DNA from: Jaapia argillacea MUCL 33604
Lineage: Eukaryota; Basidiomycota; Agaricomycetes; Jaapiales; Jaapiaceae
DNA length: 64,000 bases
Assembly: GCA_000697665.1 (NCBI GenBank)
Contig: KL197712.1
Coordinates: forward strand, 1,268,957 to 1,332,956
Direction: 5' to 3'
Shown here: in pieces, positions 23,289 through 34,426 of the stretch
How the letters are laid out: each line of letters begins with the position of its first letter
Numbering within the stretch: the first letter of the stretch is position 1
Notes under the pieces: model-generated
The model's database searches: none
What the model saw: only the letters and a program-made list of their open reading frames with translations
What the model was told of the DNA's origin: nothing
Program-made: the position numbers and the translations under genes

Positions 23289-24346
23289 TAGATAGCCTTG
23301 CTCTTCACCAATTCTAAACAACAACAAAAAACATGATCAGCGTCTCGGTCGGGATGCATACCACCAAGAATAGCGCTTACGTTCAATCTCCGTGAGCGCA
23401 TTGGCCAAAATCTCCTTCTGCGTCTTCTCATCCCCAAGACCCTTCATGACTTTATCAATAACAGCCTTTGCCAACTCAGCCTGCTCGCTCTCCTTTTGTT
23501 GTTGTTCAAATCGGACCCAGCTGTCCAAGACGGCCTTGGCCTCAGCAGCGAGCGCGACCTTTTGACGTTGGGCAAAAGCTTCATGTTCGAGCTTGGCAGT
23601 TTCCTATACATGACGGTGATGCAGGTCAACATATGCTGATATACAGCAAGTGTAGGCTTACCTTTGACAGAGCAAAGAGACCCTCGGTGATGGAAACGAC
23701 GTCCTTCATCTGCTCAACAGACGCGATACGATCCTTGACAGCCTGGGTGTGCTCAGCACGAGCACCATCAAGCACAGTCCTGATACGCGCAATTTGCGAG
23801 TCCGCCCATTCACTATAAGGCGCCCGAACGCTCTACCCACACACACTAAATCAGCAAACCGAAACCTCCCCCCCATTCGGAACGAAACCTCACCTTGCCA
23901 ATAAAGGCAGCCAAAACGAGGAACCCAGCAGCGATGACACTCTCCTCGTTCATCACATAAAGTTCCTGTGAGATGGCGGTAGCCAATAACCCAGTTCCGA
24001 GGATGACAGTTCCAGTCTTGGTGATCAAGTTGGGGGACGAAGGGAGGTTGTTGATGATCTCCGAAGCGCGTTCCGCTGGAGGCTGTTGTTGGGGTGAGGG
24101 AGTCGTGCTCAGCGTCCGACTATGTTTTTATTGAGCCATCGTTTGAAGGGTTATCTCAACGAGGACACACGTACGATTGCATAGCACGGGGAATAGAAGC
24201 GACAGTTTGAGGTCGGACTTTGGACGCTACACACCCAACATAAAAAAGTCAGAAAATTGCGGTTCAAGTTTCGTGTGCGGTGCTAGGGAGTAGAGCAAAG
24301 ACGTACCAGTCGCCCGCAGCGTGTTGGCGGCAATCCTGGACGCCAT
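23289..24346 (-). CDS. ATP4: Mitochondrial ATP synthase subunit 4 (b subunit)
   Basis: Peripheral-stalk subunit of F1Fo ATP synthase, inner mitochondrial membrane. Start MASRIAANTLRAT gives a basic, Arg-containing presequence. Exons then encode PPAERASEIINNLPSSPNL, followed by a hydrophobic pair TGTVILGTGLLATAIS and ESVIAAGFLVLAAFIGK (the two TM segments of b), then the matrix coiled coil (EWADSQIARIRTVLDGARAEH, EQMKDVVSITEGLFALSKETAKLEHEAF) and SWVRFEQQQKESEQAELAK. The last exon is tiny: after EIE a short intron leads to QLVKSKAI and stop (23289-23291), matching the usual fungal C-terminus. Nuclear-encoded single copy. Neighbours give no operon-like information. Confidence 0.93.
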
Positions 24347-24654
24347 TTCTCTAGTCAAGTTTACGATCTGGCTGGCAGACGGGGCGGAAGGAGGAAAGAG
24401 GTATGGTTTCGGTGGCAAACACGGACAAATAGGGATGTGTTTTCCGAGATTTCACGACGCGGACGCTGAAGGGGTTACATGCAGTGTTTATTCTGGCGTG
24501 TTTCTCTGCGAGGGCAAGAAGTGCGTATTGGCTACAAGAGGTATATAATACAGAGCATATAGGCAGAGAAGCACGACCGGACAGGAGGTTACGAGCCTCA
24601 AAAAAGCAAATCTAAAACAGCGAAAACAAACGAGTAGCCACAAAGCAATCAGTC

Positions 24655-26220
24655 TCAAACGGAACTCCTCTTTCTGCCCGTGTCGATGCACACCATCTCC
24701 TTGCCGAGATGGACGGCACCAGGAACAAAGACACAGGTATCATTTCGAGGAAGACCCGATAGCGCTTTCAAGGCAGACGCGACCGATACTTGTATGGGAA
24801 GATCAGGAGCTGATGTGGAGGCTTGTCCCATGTTGTACTTCCAGAAATCGACTTCCTCGACCCTGCCAAATTGGTAAGAATCTACGCATATACCGAGAAG
24901 ACCCGAAGGAAACTCACCGAGTGTGTGGATTTCCGGCCGTTACTGATTTGTTGAGCCGATAGTTCGATTCGCATGAGTAGAAACTGGTCGTCGAGTTGCC
25001 GGCTGTCGAAAGTTTCAACGCATCCAAAGGGGAGCTGGTGTTGATACTTGTGTTTGGATCCGACGCGCGCGAGCTCATGCTTTTCCTTCGTTCGAGCGCT
25101 CTCTGGAAACGTTTGAAGGCTTCATTTCCTTCTGGTTGTATGCGTGGGGTCTTGCGAAGGAGGGAAGAGGGTACTTTATGTGAGTCCACGATGCCCGAGC
25201 CACGGCGAGACGATACGCGAGGTTTCTTGATAGAGTCCTGCGAAAGATCCAATTCGACATCAGCTCGAGAGCGTTTGGCTCCCTGCTTGGGCTGTGTGGT
25301 CTTGATTCGAGAGTGGGGCGTTGACTGATACGGGTGAAGATGGCTGTCCATTGAAGAAGAGGTGAATGATGATGTGTGGGGAGGGCTGGGTTGGGCAGAG
25401 AGGTCATTCCCTTCCCATGTATCACTTGACGAAGGCTCTGGCGTGGGTAGGGTAGGAAACGCAGCATGTTCCTTGTGAGTCAGATAGAGTGAGACTTGGG
25501 AAGCCGAAGTTGGCGACGAGAAGAAACGAGTGGAGCGACTAGAACTCTTGTTGGCGCGTATTGGGCTTTCTTGTGCTGTCCTATAAGAGCGTACTTCCAT
25601 TTCAGGGGCCACAGAGTTAGCCATACTTTGATTGGGGGAAATATTGTCCAGCTGAAATTTGTCTGCAGGTGGTGAGTAGGCAGGATATCACATGTCTAGA
25701 AATTGAAAAGACAGGTACCGTCGAGAACGTATGGTGAAATGGGAATCAAGAATTGGACTTCGATTACTTTCATAATCCATCCAACGTGAAAAACCTTCAA
25801 ATCAGGTGATGAAGGGGTGAAGGGTGAACATTCGGAGGGCATCAATAAACCAAGATGAGGAAGGAGACGAACGACGATCGCTTTTGCCGAAAGACTTGGG
25901 TCATCCAGTTTCATATCAGTACGGAAATGAGATTAATCGATACGAGAGATGGCGTACTCAAATAACCACGGATCACGCAACCCATTGCAAAAGAACATAT
26001 CGGCCTTTCGACGTTCTGCTTCGGTGCGAGCAAGAGTACCACCATGCTGATCTATTTTTCTCGATGTCAGATCCCCTCCCACAGAGTGGAAACGAGCCCC
26101 TGACTCCAAGCTCTCTGAATTGATACCGAGACCGAGGAACTGAAGCAAGCTTGAACGAGGATGAGAGTAACTCGAGTGAACAGTTATTTTAAACGTACCG
26201 GAGCCAGAAAATAAAGGCAT
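24655..26220 (-). CDS. Protein of unknown function with Ser/Pro-rich middle
   Basis: Not recognised. Splicing inferred: first exon from MPLFSGSG (26220) through EAERRKADMFFCNGLRDPWLF; then LSAKAIVVRLLPHLGLLMPSECS and VFHVGWIMKVIEVQFLIPISPYVLDG; then a long exon (about 25670-24920) rich in Ser, Pro, Thr and basic clusters (KRSRADVELDL, KKPRVSSRRG) with a short helical EAFKRFQRALERRKSM; then a final exon beginning VEEVDFWKYNMGQ and ending with HLGKEMVCIDTGRKRSSV. The basic clusters suggest a nuclear protein. The first join (26199-26150) can be read spliced or unspliced; only the unspliced reading stays open, and a still earlier exon is possible because a TTTAACAAG acceptor-like site precedes the ATG. 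Confidence 0.55.
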
Positions 26221-26367
26221 CTTGTTAAAGGGATCAGCAAGGAGGGCACAAGCCTGGTAGAATCACGAAAGTCTGGTCAGTGGCGGTAGATGGTGGTTCG
26301 CGATGAAGCCGCAACACTGGCGCATTGGATTCTCGGGCGTCTCCTGACTTCACTCCGTTCGACCACC

Positions 26368-27078
26368 ATGGAAGCCTCCACCTCTACTCATCCACATCCA
26401 CATCCACGTCCAGAGCCGTTGCGTACCAATTCCAGTACCAGAGTCCCTCGAGCGGGTGACAAAGACAAAGACAAGGGAGATGATAAGGCCAAGGTACGCC
26501 TCCATACTCATCCAGCCTGCTGTCATCTAACCGTCGTTCTTAAGACACGGGGTAACAAATACAAGGAAAAGTGAGTGAACTCTATCTCATATCTGAATGC
26601 TGGTTGAATTATGATTTAGATTCCATACACTACGAGAGAAATACGACCAGGTCACATCTGTGCGCTGCCCCCATTCTGCTCACTCATCACCCAACTCACG
26701 AATCCTCTCACCAAGATGAATGAACAATTGCAGCGAGATCTAGATATCTACAATGCAAAGATGAAACACTTGCAAGCCGAGCAAGAGTACGTCCCTTTCT
26801 TCATTCAAATCATTATGACATTCCTTACACCCTCCATTAGCCTGTTAATGGACGCCATGTTTATCGTCCTCCAATCTGATCCACGACTCCACCAAATCTA
26901 TCACGATCCCGACTTGCCTCTGCCGCCAAACCCTCCATCAGTCATACCCAGGATGGAACTCGCAGAACGAGAAAGACGTATATCGAACGGGTATTCACAT
27001 TCCCCGCACATGCGCGTGAATGGGGCGGGGTACTCAGCTGATAGAAATACTCCGCCACCCGAAGAGCACGAACGATGA
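26368..27078 (+). CDS. Small coiled-coil protein, INO80 complex subunit F-like
   Basis: Short multi-exon gene. Exon 1 (26368-26493) is His/Pro/Lys-rich, with an Asp/Lys repeat (GDKDKDKGDDKAK). The following exons join to give KYKEKFHTLREKYDQ, then MNEQLQRDLDIYNAKMKHLQAEQ, then DLLMDAMFIV, a heptad-type helix ending in a hydrophobic LLxA patch. This resembles the INO80F-type pattern (KYK.L...L, then AK..I.RL..E...LLD.L) found in INO80/NuA4-type chromatin subunits. A proline-rich C-terminus follows. The third intron begins GTCACA, a weak donor, so that join is less certain. INO80F is my reading of the pattern; any short coiled-coil nuclear protein would fit as well. Confidence 0.5.
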
Positions 27079-27708
27079 CTTGCCGATTGTGCTGTACTTC
27101 ACAACGTTACTCCTTTATTGGATCACACATGTATCGTCCCTATTCTTTTGAATAACCATTGCATATCTCGCATATGTATGTGCATCGGTGCTACCCTCCA
27201 TAAATACCTGATCATACACGTCTAGATGAGGCAACAGAACCGTCAACACAGAGCAATGGTAAGCGAGAAATGCAAGCATTGGTGATGATGAACCAACGAA
27301 AGGATGGCGGAGAAGTTGTACAAAAGCCTCGAAAGTGGTGAAGTCCCAAGAACATAAACAGCAATGAACGATGGACGAAAAAGATAGAGTCGACAATGAA
27401 AGACGGGAGTGGGAATCTAAGGAGGGACTGACAAAGACGCACACACACTCTAACAAGCCCAAAGGTGGTTATCTCGACAAGAACAAGACCTGCGATGTGT
27501 GGGGTAACGCATTGAAGAGGGTAACTGGTCAAAACAGTGAAATCAATAGAAGAGATAAATGGAAGGGAAAAAAATAGGTCCGATTGAGAGCAGCGACGAC
27601 GAAAGAACTACAGCAGAGCACAATGAACCAAAAGCTGTGAAAGCCTTCACTTTTTTTCGTAATTGAATCAAAGATGGAGAAAGACCTCAACCCAGCACTA
27701 CACCCACG
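27079..27708. other. Convergent intergenic region
   Basis: About 630 nt between the 3' ends of the INO80F-like gene and the HSF-type gene. Short open frames on both strands lack support. Contains A-rich stretches (GGGAAAAAAATAGG near 27570) suited to polyadenylation. Confidence 0.5.
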
Positions 27709-30056
27709 TCATTGAGCAGGAGATTGCTTTCCAATGGCTCCTCCCTGAGGTCCAACTCGGCCAGTATTCGCGATATTTTGCACAAGTGAGTCCTCCTTCC
27801 TCATCATATTCGCAGTCGTCACCCGCCCTCCAGCAGCCAACCCACTCCCACTTCTCGGTCTTCCCTGATTTGCCCAAGTGGCACCAAGAGCGTAACCCAA
27901 AGGCGCTGAATCACTCCGCGCTCGGGCGAGCTTCCTGGTTACAGCCTCACCTCCGTTAACGATAGCGTTGTGGGGATCATGAGGGTGTGGGGAGTTCATC
28001 GACGAATGGTGGCCCGCCATTCGCTGGCGTTTCGCGGACCCAGGTCGGCCGTCCGAATAATCCGAGGGGAAAGGTTCCAACGGGCGTTGGGTGTGCGAAC
28101 CAGGTGATGGGGGTAGCCCATTGTCGTATCGACCATGCATATGCGAGTTGTCATACGGCAAGCTCTGGTAACTCGTCTGCCTCGATAGAGACGGTGTATG
28201 GGAGTGGATGTGCGAGGGGAACTCTCCGGTAGTGGGGCTCGAACCCGGACTCAAGCTATGGAGAGAGCTGAGGGAAGAGTGATGATGGAGGGTTGGTAGA
28301 TTGAACGACGATGAAGGTGTAGGAGTTGGAAAATTGTTTTGCGAATGAGCAGCTTGAGTAACGTAAATGTTCGGGCTATTGCTTGGCCCTTCACCCGGCG
28401 AGATGGGTTCCATCAAGTCAGCTGGGAAGGGTATTGCAACTAGAGGTGAAAGTCAAAGCGATAAGCAGCAAGAATTGAAAAAGATGACAGACACTCACCA
28501 CCACCGGGAACGGCCTTCCCCACGGCCTCCCAAAGTGCCCCTACGACGCCAGCCAACCTCTCGCAGCGTTTCTTCACCTCATACAATTCCCGCTCCGTAC
28601 GACGCCCGTCCTCTCTCATCAAAGCTAATTGAGCTGCCACCTCTCCAGGTAACTCCACCCGATGCTTAACAGCAGGGTCCGGTTCTAGTGCCTTCCGCTT
28701 AATCTCTTCCAGGAGGTCGGGTCTGCCACGAAGGAACTTGTGATGCGAAAATTCCCAAGTTTGTGCGTCGGTTGTGGTACGCTGGGCCCGTGGTGTCTAT
28801 GGTCGAGCATCAGTGTGGGTCATGGTAATCATAAGGGTAGCGCACTGACCCGATTGATTTTGTGAAAACCGTACATGTTCAACTGGCGCACAAAACTCGA
28901 AAACTAAAATCAAAAATCAAAGTCAAACCAGATAGAAAAGGGATTGGCTATGACGCATACTGACGTTGTTGTGCTTGAAGTGAGATCCCAGGATACTCCG
29001 ACTGAACTCCCCAACGTTCGAAACAACGAAACTGGACGGCAAGACATAATTGAGATCAAGGCTCACCCAGCAGGCCGAGGAATTTTACCTTGTTCCAAGT
29101 TCGGTCCACGCGATGAACTGAGTGGATTTTGAGTCGTTGATCATCCTGGCGAAGAGCAATCAGCCCTTCAACCGGAGGAAGCCTCGAGATAAGGAAACTC
29201 ACTGATACAGCTTCGTGACAAAGTTGTTGGTGCCAGATGGCTTTCCGAGGACGGTGATACTTCCTGGCGGGATGCCGTGGTAGGATGTCCCAGAAGAAGA
29301 CGATGACGGAAGCTGGCTCTCTAAGGGTTTCAGCTGGTCGTCCATCTCCCCACTGCTGGTACTACCATCGATCGGACTACCCGCTTCCAGTGACGGATAC
29401 CCTATATCCATGTCATCGTACGAGCCGGGGGTACTGAGATCCATGACACCATTTGGACCATTGTCGTACATCCTCTCCTCCATCGACGTTGCCAGAGGAG
29501 TCGTACTAAAACTCCTCTTGCGGGGTACCGATTTATCAGATGATGAAGATGAACGGCTACTCGACGTAAGACGTCGAGGTACGCCGGAGTAGTCGTACTG
29601 GTGAGGAGGTTGTGGTTCGTCATATCGACCGCACGGGGGATCTGGTGGGGCGAACTGGAATTGGGGCTGGTGATGTTGCAGGTGGGCGTGGGGAAAGGGG
29701 TTTGACTGTGACGAGGGGGGTGTGATGGGGGTGATAGGCGACAAGGTGCTGGAAGTTGGGGGATTGATAGGGGAAACGTTCGTAGGAGAGGTGACCGAGA
29801 GGCCCGACAAATTGAGGGAAAGCTGGGAGCCCTCGTGACCAGATGTGTGTTGCTGGAAGTAAGGGGGATAGTGGTGCTCGTTCAGCGACGAGGAAGGTGA
29901 TACGGGGGAAGGAAACGACGATTGGTTGTGGCCTTGGGGCACCTGCAGGTGGAGAGCTGGGGCCGACCACTGCTGGGAAGATTGGGGCTGGGGCTGCTGC
30001 GAGGAACCTGGCTGCTGCTGGGAATAGTGCCCCTCTGGGTTAAAGTGGGTCTCCAT
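27709..30056 (-). CDS. HSF-type DNA-binding transcription factor
   Basis: Nuclear transcription factor. Starts METHFNPEGHYSQQQ with a Gln/Ser/Pro-rich N-terminal region of about 270 residues (activation- or disorder-type). The HSF DNA-binding domain is spread over several short exons: NNFVTKLYQ, MINDSKSTQFIAWTELGT, SFVVSNVGEFSRSILGSHF, KHNNFSSFVRQLNMYGFHK (the recognition helix), INRTPRAQRTTTDAQTWEF and SHHKFLRGRPDLLEEIKRK. A heptad segment follows (ALMREDGRRTERELYEVKKRCERLAG) for oligomerisation, then a long Ser/His/Pro-rich tail with RKLARARSDSAPLGYALG near the C-terminus. No response-regulator domain is seen, so it is not Skn7/Prr1 as encoded here; Hsf1 or Sfl1-type cannot be told apart by eye. 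Intron donors GTAAAA and GTCAGT are used within the domain. Confidence 0.92.
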
Positions 30057-33000
30057 CGATATTTTGGCTGGCTTTGGGTAAGATCAACGGCAGATGCAGT
30101 CGAAAACAGAGCTCAGAAGTCTCTCGTTTGGGGTGGCGGCGTCTTGAAGGATGCGTTACGAACAGCCGGTGATTGTCAAGTGGCAATTCTGAGGGCTACG
30201 TTCCCCTGTCGGTCGGAAACAGAGTAAGGAGCAAGACAAGGACCAGGCAAAGGATGTTGACCAAAGCAGAAGGTTTCCGCACATTAAACGAGCGCCGAAA
30301 GAGCGTGCCAGCTAAACGAGGGTGTCCGGAGGTTGCGCAACGCGTACGACAGCAATTTCGCAAGGCTCGAACGGCAGGCGTGTTCAACACACACTGCTTT
30401 GTCGCTACTTCAGAAAAAGGAGAATAAAAAAGGGAGAAAAGGGGGATTACGGATTTTGAGTTGATGGATTTATTTGGTTGTATAGGGTCTACATGGTCAA
30501 GCGGCTATATCGGGTCTTGTTCTTTGCTATTGGCTATGATATTACAACCTCGATTGCACTTCGAATTACCTGATTATTGACTCCGTCTCACTGCTAAAAT
30601 ACCCATCCCTGTCTGCCGTAACGCTGAGCTGAGCCTATTTGCATCGTCCCCGCTCTCCCCGCCCTGCTCGCCACCGTCCATGTCAGCTGTGGGCCCCTAT
30701 TCGTTAGCTTGCAGCCACCCTAGATACAATGCTTGTCCTAGCAAGGGTTTGATAGGTAGTCGGGCCATAATCTGCCCATATGACGGACTCGAGACGTTCT
30801 GGGCTGCAGCCAAAACTACGGTCTTCTGCTTCTTCTTCTCGCCGCCAAAAATCTGTTTTTCAGCCCTGATCCGTCGCCGCGTGTGACGGTCTTCGTCTCC
30901 TCTGAATTGTCAATGTGCCTGGCAGCCGCAGACGCCTTCACCACTTTCAGTGGCGGCGACGACATTTGTCGCGGCCTCAGGATTTGCCAATCATCGCCTG
31001 AGTTTTCTGCCTCCTGCCACTTTGTTTAACTCTCGCTAGGATGGAACATGTGGTATCTCATTTCTCAGCATTTCCGGATTCTTCCTGCGCACCCCGTGGC
31101 ATCTGTCCAGGAAACCGCCGTGCGCGTACTCATGACTTTTGATCGTGTAAGACGTATGTTATTTTCAACACGGGGCTACCAAAAGGCCAACAGGTAGCCT
31201 CGTGTTCTCCGCGAGGTGTCGGTATCGATCTTTTGCATTCTCGAGGTGGGCGATCGCGGCGGTTCGTGTTTCGGAGAGAGTCTGATACTGATCCAGATCA
31301 CCTCCGGCCAAGTTCTCATTTGCGGATGCAACCTTCGGGCACTAACCTCAGTCGTAAATCCTCCCCGAACGTCGCTCTTATCACAAAGGCTTGGCCCAAA
31401 CTCCGCTCAGGGACTTTTACCCTGCGTTATCACAGGCTTACTCTGCTCTGCTGTCTACGACGGTCTGGACCCCCTTTGCCTCACGCTGACCCTAACCACT
31501 GGCCCACAGCGGACAGCACTCGAGGGAAGATCTCGATCATTTGCGCTACCCGAGCCGAATGTTGAGGTCAGGATTACCATGTCCGGTCCCACCCCACCCG
31601 GTTCTTTGCACTCCCCATGTCTTCCTCAGCCATGTTTGATGTCGAGTAATGTCGAGGATCGCCCCTTCCCTTCGCAATGACATGGTATTTGTCCACCTTC
31701 CCCATCCGTATGATCATACCACCTCGCTCTTTTGTCTTCCCTCATGATTCTTGACTGAATCTATCCCTATCTAACCATCTATCGGAGTTGCGGGATAATG
31801 GTGTTATGTAACGTAACTGCCCTTCTTCCCACTCACTATCTTGACTGTTCACTCGAACCCCAACAGTTTTCTCAGCTTTAACTTGAGCCACTGTACGGCA
31901 GCGATTTGACATCCCACTGACGATTGGCGTCAACCTGGTATTCATCCCCCGAAGAGCACGGCGTTAGCACATTTCGTATTCGGCGTCACAGCTTTCGCCG
32001 ATTGAGAGCGACGCGCCAGGGCGTGGCTCTGCGCGTCTTTTATCTTTTTCAACTTGCTGATGATGATGTCAAAGCCTCAGTACCGGATCGACCTGGGAAA
32101 CTCCGTTCTTTTCCTGGGATCAACTTCGGTCGTATCAAGGAAACTCTCTGAGGCAAGGTAAGTATGCTCGCCCCGAGTAACTCTAATATCATTTCCCCAT
32201 ATCACGCTTCACTCGATATCTGTAATGTATGGTCAACCACGGAAAGCCCGGTGTTCCTGAGCCTTGTAAGGCAAGGTCTTTTTCCAAGGGGTACAGAGTT
32301 CAGAGAGATAAGTGATTTCTCCGGTGGTAGGACCTCGTACTCTCCTTCTCAGAATCCTTCATCTATCTGTTCCCAGTTTATAACTCCGCAGCAATGCTTC
32401 TTCCCGACGGCATTTAACGTTGGCCATCACAAGTCACAGAAATAACTCCATTCTTCTACCCCCAAACCATGATAAACTATGAATGTACGCACACACAAGT
32501 CTGGACTCTGAAGGGCCCGTTCATTCACCGTTTCAGTGTGGACTCCACACTGACAGGGCCGCCGTTAAACTATGTTGCAATCTTACAACGACACACACCC
32601 ACCCCTGCTTCGACTCACGTCAACTTGTCTAAGCTCACCCGCTCCGCCTGGACGGTAGTAACCGTTTGTCACTAAATACATACATGCCTGTAAGTGCCCA
32701 GTGAGTCTTGACACTATATATGGTACTGGGACGCATTAATAGATCCGTAGGTTGACTATAGCCCTGTCAAGTTGGTCAAACGACGGTCGGCGCTGATTCG
32801 CTGTTCAGTCGGAGTCTTTGTATGAGTCATATTCGCTTGACGGCAAGGTCCCAATGTTCGGACCTTCAGAATTCCCAGCAAAATCGACCGCCGTTACTGT
32901 TCAGTCGGTGGCGCTTCCTCAAGAGCGCGGGGGTTAATGAGGTATCTTCTTCCGATCTCAGCGAGGGATAGCACACCTCATCCCTCCTTGTACTCGCGGC

Positions 33001-34426
33001 GTTCTCTTCCTTGTTCCCAATATGACTGGCGGAGGCCCGGTGGCAGTAACCAAACAATTCATTCGCGACTGATTCGCCTACCATCGTCCATCTCCTTGTG
33101 ATAATACTGATATCAATCGTCTCCATGGTGTGTGTTCTCCTCTTCCGCGTATTTATTCATCGAAGCCTGATGCTGGGATGATATTTCCAGATCATCACTC
33201 ATAGGTTGACAGTTTGTCGGACAAAAAGTGTATGGCCGAAGTGATATGGCATGCATTGTGAGACCAGCTGAACTTTAGTTTGGCGCTCCCTTCTGCATCA
33301 TGACCAACATCCGTCGGGTATTCGTTGGATACCTTGTGAACGCTCCATTCATTCGATGTTCATCAATTCCATGACCCGGCCCGGCCTCAGACCCTTCAGA
33401 GTAAATGTTTGGGAACGGCTTAACAGTTCTCCTCATTAATTTGTTGGGAATTCGACGACATATTGGCCAGATATCTTTTTGTGCGGTGTAAATCTAAGTG
33501 TAGGATTTGTGCGGTCGCTGATCAGGAGTCAGAACGCGAGGTTCCAGACCAGCTTCATGACCGCGTCTTCTACTCCATTTACCGTCAATTAACCTCTTTT
33601 TCTTTGTCTTCTGTTTACTCCTAGCTTGGTGCGCCATTCTCCTGCAGGGTTGTCCGTAATGCCCAGCCAGGGTCTCTTGTTGAGCCAGAAGCCTACGGGA
33701 GAACGACAACTTCAAGCGAATCGCCTCATCCAACGATCAAAACGCACAATTCCTACAAATGGACTTCCCTGCAGCATATACTCAGCTTCCATCCTGGCCA
33801 TGGTCGAATCTTGGCTACTGCTCACCCCTAATCTGTGGTCAAGTCCGTTGGCATTTCTTGCGGTAGGAAATTGGACTTTCATCCGTGGTCAAGATGAGCC
33901 AAATCATGGGACGCGAGGCTTCGAGTTCCTCTCCAGTCTTGTTTGACGGCCGTTGTCGGTGAGTATTTTTTGGGCGATGGAGGCGGTCGGCGCTGCTCAT
34001 TTATTCTCTCTCTTCTCTATAGGTTTTCCGCTCTCTGATTCACTGGCAGCGGCACTCGCTGGTTTATGCCATGTGGCACGTCCAAAATAGGCCATGATGC
34101 GATGGGGAGATGAAAGGTTCGCACAGTCCCAGCAATGGGGTTCGGCCTTCGTTCGCCTCCAACCTTTGATTATGATCTCCCTATCTGCGCGCACAGCCCC
34201 AACGCACTCGCAGATGCTTACATTCTCAGTTCTTTCGCCCGTCTCCGTGTACGGGCGCTTCGTCGTTCTCGGAGATCCTCAAAACACGAGCCACTTTTAA
34301 TGCCTTTTGGGGATCGCAACAGGCAGTACTTAAACACAAGGATAAGCCTTGGATCTGGCCCTCTTTTCTCGATATCTGCTCAATCATCTGCTTGTTGCAC
34401 GTTTGGCACTTTCTCCCCCGTTTCTT
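30057..34426. other. 4.4 kb stretch without a supported gene
   Basis: The proximal part (30057 to about 30700) should carry the HSF-gene promoter, which is large and AT-variable. Beyond it, frames are short on both strands (longest 154 codons) with no splice-consistent chain, known motif, TIR or LTR pair. Candidate frames at 31216-31680 and 33626-33946 were examined and show no domain. The sequence is not low-complexity, so it may be non-coding RNA, regulatory space or a heavily decayed gene. Confidence 0.4.

Noticed and set aside
28225-28255. tRNA-like B box (GGTTCGAGCCC on the minus strand)
   Set aside because: It lies in the coding sequence of the HSF-type gene (SPGSSPTT region), has no A box at the right distance and no cloverleaf pairing.
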